From NCBI GenBank assembly GCA_027083475.1, contig JALWON010000061.1, positions 1 through 7,919 of the forward strand: 7,919 bases of DNA, in the 5' to 3' direction. Positions 6,442 to 7,919 of this stretch are shown here, one piece after another. The notes under the pieces were generated by a model. That model made no database searches, was not told the origin of the DNA, and worked only from the letters and a program-made list of their open reading frames with translations. The translations under genes and the position numbers were made by a program. Within the stretch, counting starts at the first letter, position 1. The number at the start of each line of letters is the position of its first letter. This DNA comes from Sulfurimonas sp. (lineage in GTDB: Bacteria; Campylobacterota; Campylobacteria; Campylobacterales; Sulfurimonadaceae).

Positions 6442-7919
6442 ATGGAAAAATTATATACTAAAGAGACACAAGCGATTTTTTGGAATAATAATAAAACTGC
6501 TATTCAAAGAATGTTAGATTATGATTACACAATCAAGCGTGAAACTCCATCAGTAGCTGCTATTGTTGCACCTACAAGTGGAAATAAATTTGAAAAATTC
6601 TTCTGGGGTCCAGATGAAATTATGGTACCTCTTTATAAAAGCACAGCTGCTGCAAAAAAAGAGCATCCAAATGCTGATGTTCTTTTAAACTTTGCATCTT
6701 TTAGAACAGCTTATGATGTTACTATGGAAGCAGTAGAGCTTGGTGGATTTAGTTCTATTATGGTGACTGCTGAAGGTATTCCTGAGAGACTTGCAAGAAA
6801 AATGAATAACACTGCAAGAAACGCAGGTGTAACAGTAATCGGACCAGCAACTGTCGGTGCTATTGCTCCAGGTGCATTTAAAATTGCAAATATCGGTGGA
6901 ACTATTGAGAATATCGTAAACTCTAAACTGCACCGTGCAGGTTCTTGTGGACTTGTAACTCGTTCAGGTGGACTTTTCAACGAGCTTTCAAACATCATCG
7001 CTATCAATGCAGATGGTATTGCTGAGGGTGTAGCTATTGGTGGAGATAGATTTGTTGGTTCTGTTTTCATTGACAATATGCTGAGAATGGAAAAAAATCC
7101 AGATGTGAAATATATGGTTCTTTTAGGTGAAGTTGGTGGTACTGAAGAGTATAAAATTATTGAAGCTATCAAAGATGGTCGTATTACGAAACCAGTTATT
7201 GCATGGTGTATTGGTACGATTGCGAAACACTTTACTTCTGGTGTTCAGTTTGGTCATGCAGGTGCAAGTGCAAATGCTGATGCAGAAACTGCAGCTGCGA
7301 AAAATAAAGCAATGGCTGAAGCAGGTATTCATGTTCCTGCATCATTTAATGACCTACCAGGTACTATTAATAAAGTATATGAAGAGTTACGTGCAAATGG
7401 AACTATTGGTGAAATTCCAGAGCCAGATATGAATGTTGTTCCAAAAGTACGCCGTTCTAAACAATTTATTTGTACAATTAGTGATGATAGAGGTGATGAA
7501 GCAACTTATGCCGGTTTCCCAATCTCTTCAGTAGCAACTCCAGATACAGGTAAAGGTATTGGTGATGTTGTTTCACTTCTTTGGTTCAAAAAACAGTATC
7601 CTGAATGGGCAACACTCTTTATTGAAACTGTTATGAAAACTGTTGCTGATCACGGTCCAGCTGTAAGTGGAGCACACAATGCAAAAGTAACTGCTCGTGC
7701 AGGAAAATCAGTAGTAGAAGCTCTTGTAACTGGTCTTTTAACTATTGGTCCACGTTTTGGTGGTGCTATTGATGGTGCAGCTGAGCATTTTAAATATGCA
7801 GATGATAATGGACTTGATCCAAAAGCATTTCTTAACCATATGAAAAAATTAGGAATCCCAATTCCAGGAATCGGTCACCGTATCAAATCGCTTAAAAATC
7901 CAGATTTACGTGTTGAAGG
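6442..7919 (+). CDS. aclA: ATP citrate lyase, alpha (large) subunit AclA (3' truncated)
   Basis: An open frame runs from the ATG at 6442 to the window edge without a stop: 492 codons plus two bases, out of roughly 600 expected for AclA. The first ~310 residues are a succinyl-CoA synthetase alpha-like part: SFRTAYDVTMEA (86-97), TAEGIPER (109-116), VIGPATVG (132-139), SCGLVTRSGGL (168-178), LLGEVGGTEE (227-236) and QFGHAGASAN (269-278) with H272, the phosphorylated His (H760 in human ACLY). A citrate synthase-like part follows from about 340: VADHGPAVSGAH (401-412) with H404, GPRFGGAIDGAA (436-447) and IPGIGHRIKS (474-483) with H479. H404 and H479 are 75 residues apart, as are human H900 and H975. 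The catalytic Asp (human D1026) would fall near residue 530, just past the window. It forms an operon with aclB and a complex with AclB. Confidence 0.97.
   Translation, partial: MEKLYTKETQAIFWNNNKTAIQRMLDYDYTIKRETPSVAAIVAPTSGNKFEKFFWGPDEIMVPLYKSTAAAKKEHPNADVLLNFASFRTAYDVTMEAVELGGFSSIMVTAEGIPERLARKMNNTARNAGVTVIGPATVGAIAPGAFKIANIGGTIENIVNSKLHRAGSCGLVTRSGGLFNELSNIIAINADGIAEGVAIGGDRFVGSVFIDNMLRMEKNPDVKYMVLLGEVGGTEEYKIIEAIKDGRITKPVIAWCIGTIAKHFTSGVQFGHAGASANADAETAAAKNKAMAEAGIHVPASFNDLPGTINKVYEELRANGTIGEIPEPDMNVVPKVRRSKQFICTISDDRGDEATYAGFPISSVATPDTGKGIGDVVSLLWFKKQYPEWATLFIETVMKTVADHGPAVSGAHNAKVTARAGKSVVEALVTGLLTIGPRFGGAIDGAAEHFKYADDNGLDPKAFLNHMKKLGIPIPGIGHRIKSLKNPDLRVE

Noticed and set aside
6711..7172. 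Minus-strand open frame of 153 codons opposite aclA
   Set aside because: It lies wholly inside the well-supported aclA frame. Its translation is rich in Ser, Pro, Ile and Ala, as expected from the antisense of Gly/Ala/Asp-rich codons, and it shows no family motif.
7127..7432. Plus-strand 101-codon open frame in a second frame of aclA
   Set aside because: It overlaps the conserved catalytic His region of aclA. The translated product is a low-complexity Leu/Val/Lys/Gln string with no ribosome binding site or recognisable fold.

Overview
The window looks like chromosomal DNA from a chemolithoautotrophic member of the Campylobacterota (formerly Epsilonproteobacteria), of the Sulfurimonas/Sulfurovum kind. 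Three things point there: strongly AT-rich, tightly packed genes all on the + strand; a bacterial PglB-type oligosaccharyltransferase that aligns along its whole length with the Campylobacter jejuni enzyme as I remember it; and an aclB-aclA pair for ATP citrate lyase, the key enzyme of the reductive TCA cycle. The genus is an inference; no rRNA or other taxonomic marker is present.

Bases 1-5021 hold a compact four-gene block. It starts inside pglB, whose first ~27 codons lie before the window. Next come a short-form glucose-6-phosphate isomerase (pgi, GTG start, 10-nt gap), a TrpG/PabA-type glutamine amidotransferase (3-nt gap), and a polytopic membrane protein that looks like a divergent GT-C/GT39 glycosyltransferase (TGATG overlap with the amidotransferase). 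The spacing suggests one transcript. Its promoter lies before the window and no terminator is visible after it.

Bases 5022-5100 are a 79-nt spacer with a good extended -10 promoter (TATGCTAGAAT) and a strong ribosome binding site. They drive aclB (5101-6432) and aclA (6442 to the window end, 3' truncated). Together these encode ATP citrate lyase, which cleaves citrate to acetyl-CoA and oxaloacetate and so drives carbon fixation. The catalytic histidines of AclA are all present; the catalytic Asp of its citrate synthase-like domain should fall just past the window edge.

Functionally, aclBA supplies fixed carbon as acetyl-CoA. Pgi works in gluconeogenesis and sugar-phosphate interconversion, which feeds glycan precursors. 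PglB, and perhaps the GT-C protein, use lipid-linked sugars at the periplasmic face. The amidotransferase serves folate and/or tryptophan synthesis. I see no mobile element, CRISPR array, RNA gene or clear unknown system. The most interesting points are two closely spaced bacterial N-glycosylation sequons in PglB's own periplasmic domain, where the C. jejuni self-glycosylation site appears lost; the divergent second GT-C protein; and aclB and aclA sharing a reading frame with a single stop codon between them.
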